DNA from: Glandiceps talaboti
Lineage: Eukaryota > Hemichordata > Enteropneusta > Spengelidae
Assembly (NCBI RefSeq): GCF_964340395.1
Contig: NC_135549.1
Coordinates: 26,356,095 to 26,420,094 of the forward strand
Length of the DNA stretch: 64,000 bases
Direction of reading: 5' to 3'
Made by a program: the position numbers and the translations under genes
The notes under the pieces: generated by a model
Told to the model about the DNA's origin: nothing
Seen by the model: the letters and a program-made list of their open reading frames with translations, nothing else
The model's database searches: none
Part shown: positions 62,850 through 64,000 of the stretch, piece by piece
Layout of the letters: every line of letters begins with the position of its first letter
Numbering within the stretch: the first letter of the stretch is position 1

Positions 62850-63225
62850 CTTCTGTGCACCATGAACGCCTTTTTCTAAAACCGTGTTGCCCGTCGTTTA
62901 TTATGTTGAATTTCTCTAGATGTGTATAGACATGGCTGTGGATTATGTGTTCAAGGATTTTACAAGATATTGAAGTCAGAGGTAGGGGTCTATAGTGCGG
63001 GATCTGTTCGGTCATTTTGTCCTGAAAATGGGTGTTACAAGTGAGTTGAGCCAGTGGTAAGGAAGTAAACCAGTTTCAAGTGAGTTGTAATGCAAGTAAT
63101 GAAGTAAGCCAGTTTCAAGTGAGCGAATGAAAATGAATTGTAACATTTGTCGAGAGGTATCAGCAGTTTGTTTTAAGATTCTATCTGAAATATCCCCTGG
63201 ACCACTTCCTTTATTAACGTTGATA
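62850..63225 (-). mobile_element. LINE reverse transcriptase remnant
   Basis: Minus strand from 63220: GSGPGDISDRILKQTADTSR, IFIRSLETGLL, a repeated SLETGLL, PYHWLNSLVTPIF, then after a frame break RPLPLTSISCKILEHIIHSH, INDGQHGFRKRRS. These are the first RT blocks of a non-LTR element (SGPDxIPxRLLK ... HGFRKxRS). It has an internal 30-odd-bp duplication and frame breaks; dead. Confidence 0.75.
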
Positions 63226-63254
63226 ATTTTGAGAGTTTGGTGGTACCATCTACA

Positions 63255-63305
63255 TTGATTTTTACCTCCCGTAAGGGTACAGGAGGTATTAAAATACAAA
63301 TGTCC

Positions 63306-63401
<96 letters not shown>

Positions 63402-64000
63402 GTCTTCATTTTCTAAAATTCGGCTGGCTCAATTGTAATTAAATTTGGAATATATAATCTTTAGGGTAATAGCTAGACTTGATTAGGTTTTCAACCAGAT
63501 CGGTTAATGTTTAATTAGAGAAATTTGCATTTTAACGAAATCAATTTGCATAATTTATTATTTTCGGTAATTAAGCAATATCTTAAGACTGCATACTTCA
63601 ATTTCAATATAATTAAGTATATTCGTTATAACAACATACATTTGTCCTATAAAATTTGATGATGTAATTTACAGTGTTAAAGAATAATTTGCATAATTAA
63701 TTATTTTTTTGTAATTAGGCTATATCTTAAGAATGCATACTTCATATTCAACATAATTTAGTACATACATTAACCATAAGAAAACACATATGTCCCATAA
63801 AGTTAGTTGATGTACCTTTCAGTGTTAATGAATAATTTGCATAATTAATTATTCTTGGTAATTAGGGTATATCTTACGACTGCATACTTCAATTTCAATA
63901 CAATTCAGTACATACATTAACCATAACAAATTGTGTATGTCCTATAGAATTAGTTGATGTACCTTACAGTATTAATGAATAATTTGCATAATTAATGATT
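63255..64000 (-). repeat. R2 element, inverted copy, running off the window
   Basis: Starts with TACCTCCCGTAAGGG and GGAGGTATTAAAATACAAAT, then GTCCGTC, (TG)n 63311-63348, (GTCT)n 63349-63400, CGGCTGGCTCAATTGTAAT, then the 125-bp units in reverse orientation from about 63530 to the end (ATTTGCATAATTAATTATT, TAATTAGG, TATCTTA, TGCATACTTCA). Confidence 0.8.

Overview
The window is nuclear DNA of an animal, most likely a marine invertebrate. Genes are split into short exons with GT/AG borders in introns of hundreds to thousands of bases. The DNA is AT-rich and full of simple repeats ((TA)n, (CATA)n, (CT)n, (CA)n), LINE and Penelope-like retroelement debris and at least one tRNA-derived SINE. Link domains hint at a deuterostome such as a hemichordate or lancelet, but the species cannot be fixed from the sequence.

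Layout. (1) 1-700: tandem ~240-bp repeat. (2) 1070-10911 (+): complete 13-exon acyl-CoA synthetase of the ACSF2 type, 606 residues, with a mitochondrial-looking N-terminus. (3) 10.9-16.0 kb: intergenic, with a SINE and an inverted copy of a repeat found again at 28-29.6 kb. (4) 16056-23905 (+): complete 8-exon zinc-dependent alcohol dehydrogenase of 372 residues; its 2.8-kb first intron holds a LINE fragment and a hammerhead-ribozyme-like motif. (5) 24-38 kb: no intact gene; several repeat families, a decayed Penelope-like element with a GIY-YIG region (34.5-35.8 kb), and repeated copies of the sequence upstream of exon 38288. (6) 38288-62497 (+): parts of a secreted Link-domain (hyaluronan-binding type) protein: a signal-peptide exon, then two near-identical modules, each a 276-nt Link exon plus a 27-nt linker exon, all phase 1-1. 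The gene probably continues past the window. Its presumed first intron holds a 3.1-kb direct tandem duplication, a second Penelope-like element, two LINE copies, a LINE remnant and an unrecognised terminal coding exon (49460-50031). (7) 62.6-64 kb: more retroelement remnants and a 125-bp minisatellite.

The two complete genes are metabolic (fatty acyl-CoA activation; alcohol/aldehyde redox) and share a strand, but nothing shows coregulation. The most unusual signal is a set of hammerhead-ribozyme-like sequences (18.5, 59.8, 60.0 kb; relatives at 47.1 and 56.0-56.2 kb). They are tied to Penelope-like debris and (TA)n tracts, occur as inverted pairs or perfect palindromes, and lie just upstream of both Link exons. 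Exon borders were inferred by eye from splice consensus, reading-frame continuity and remembered protein families; no alignment was run.
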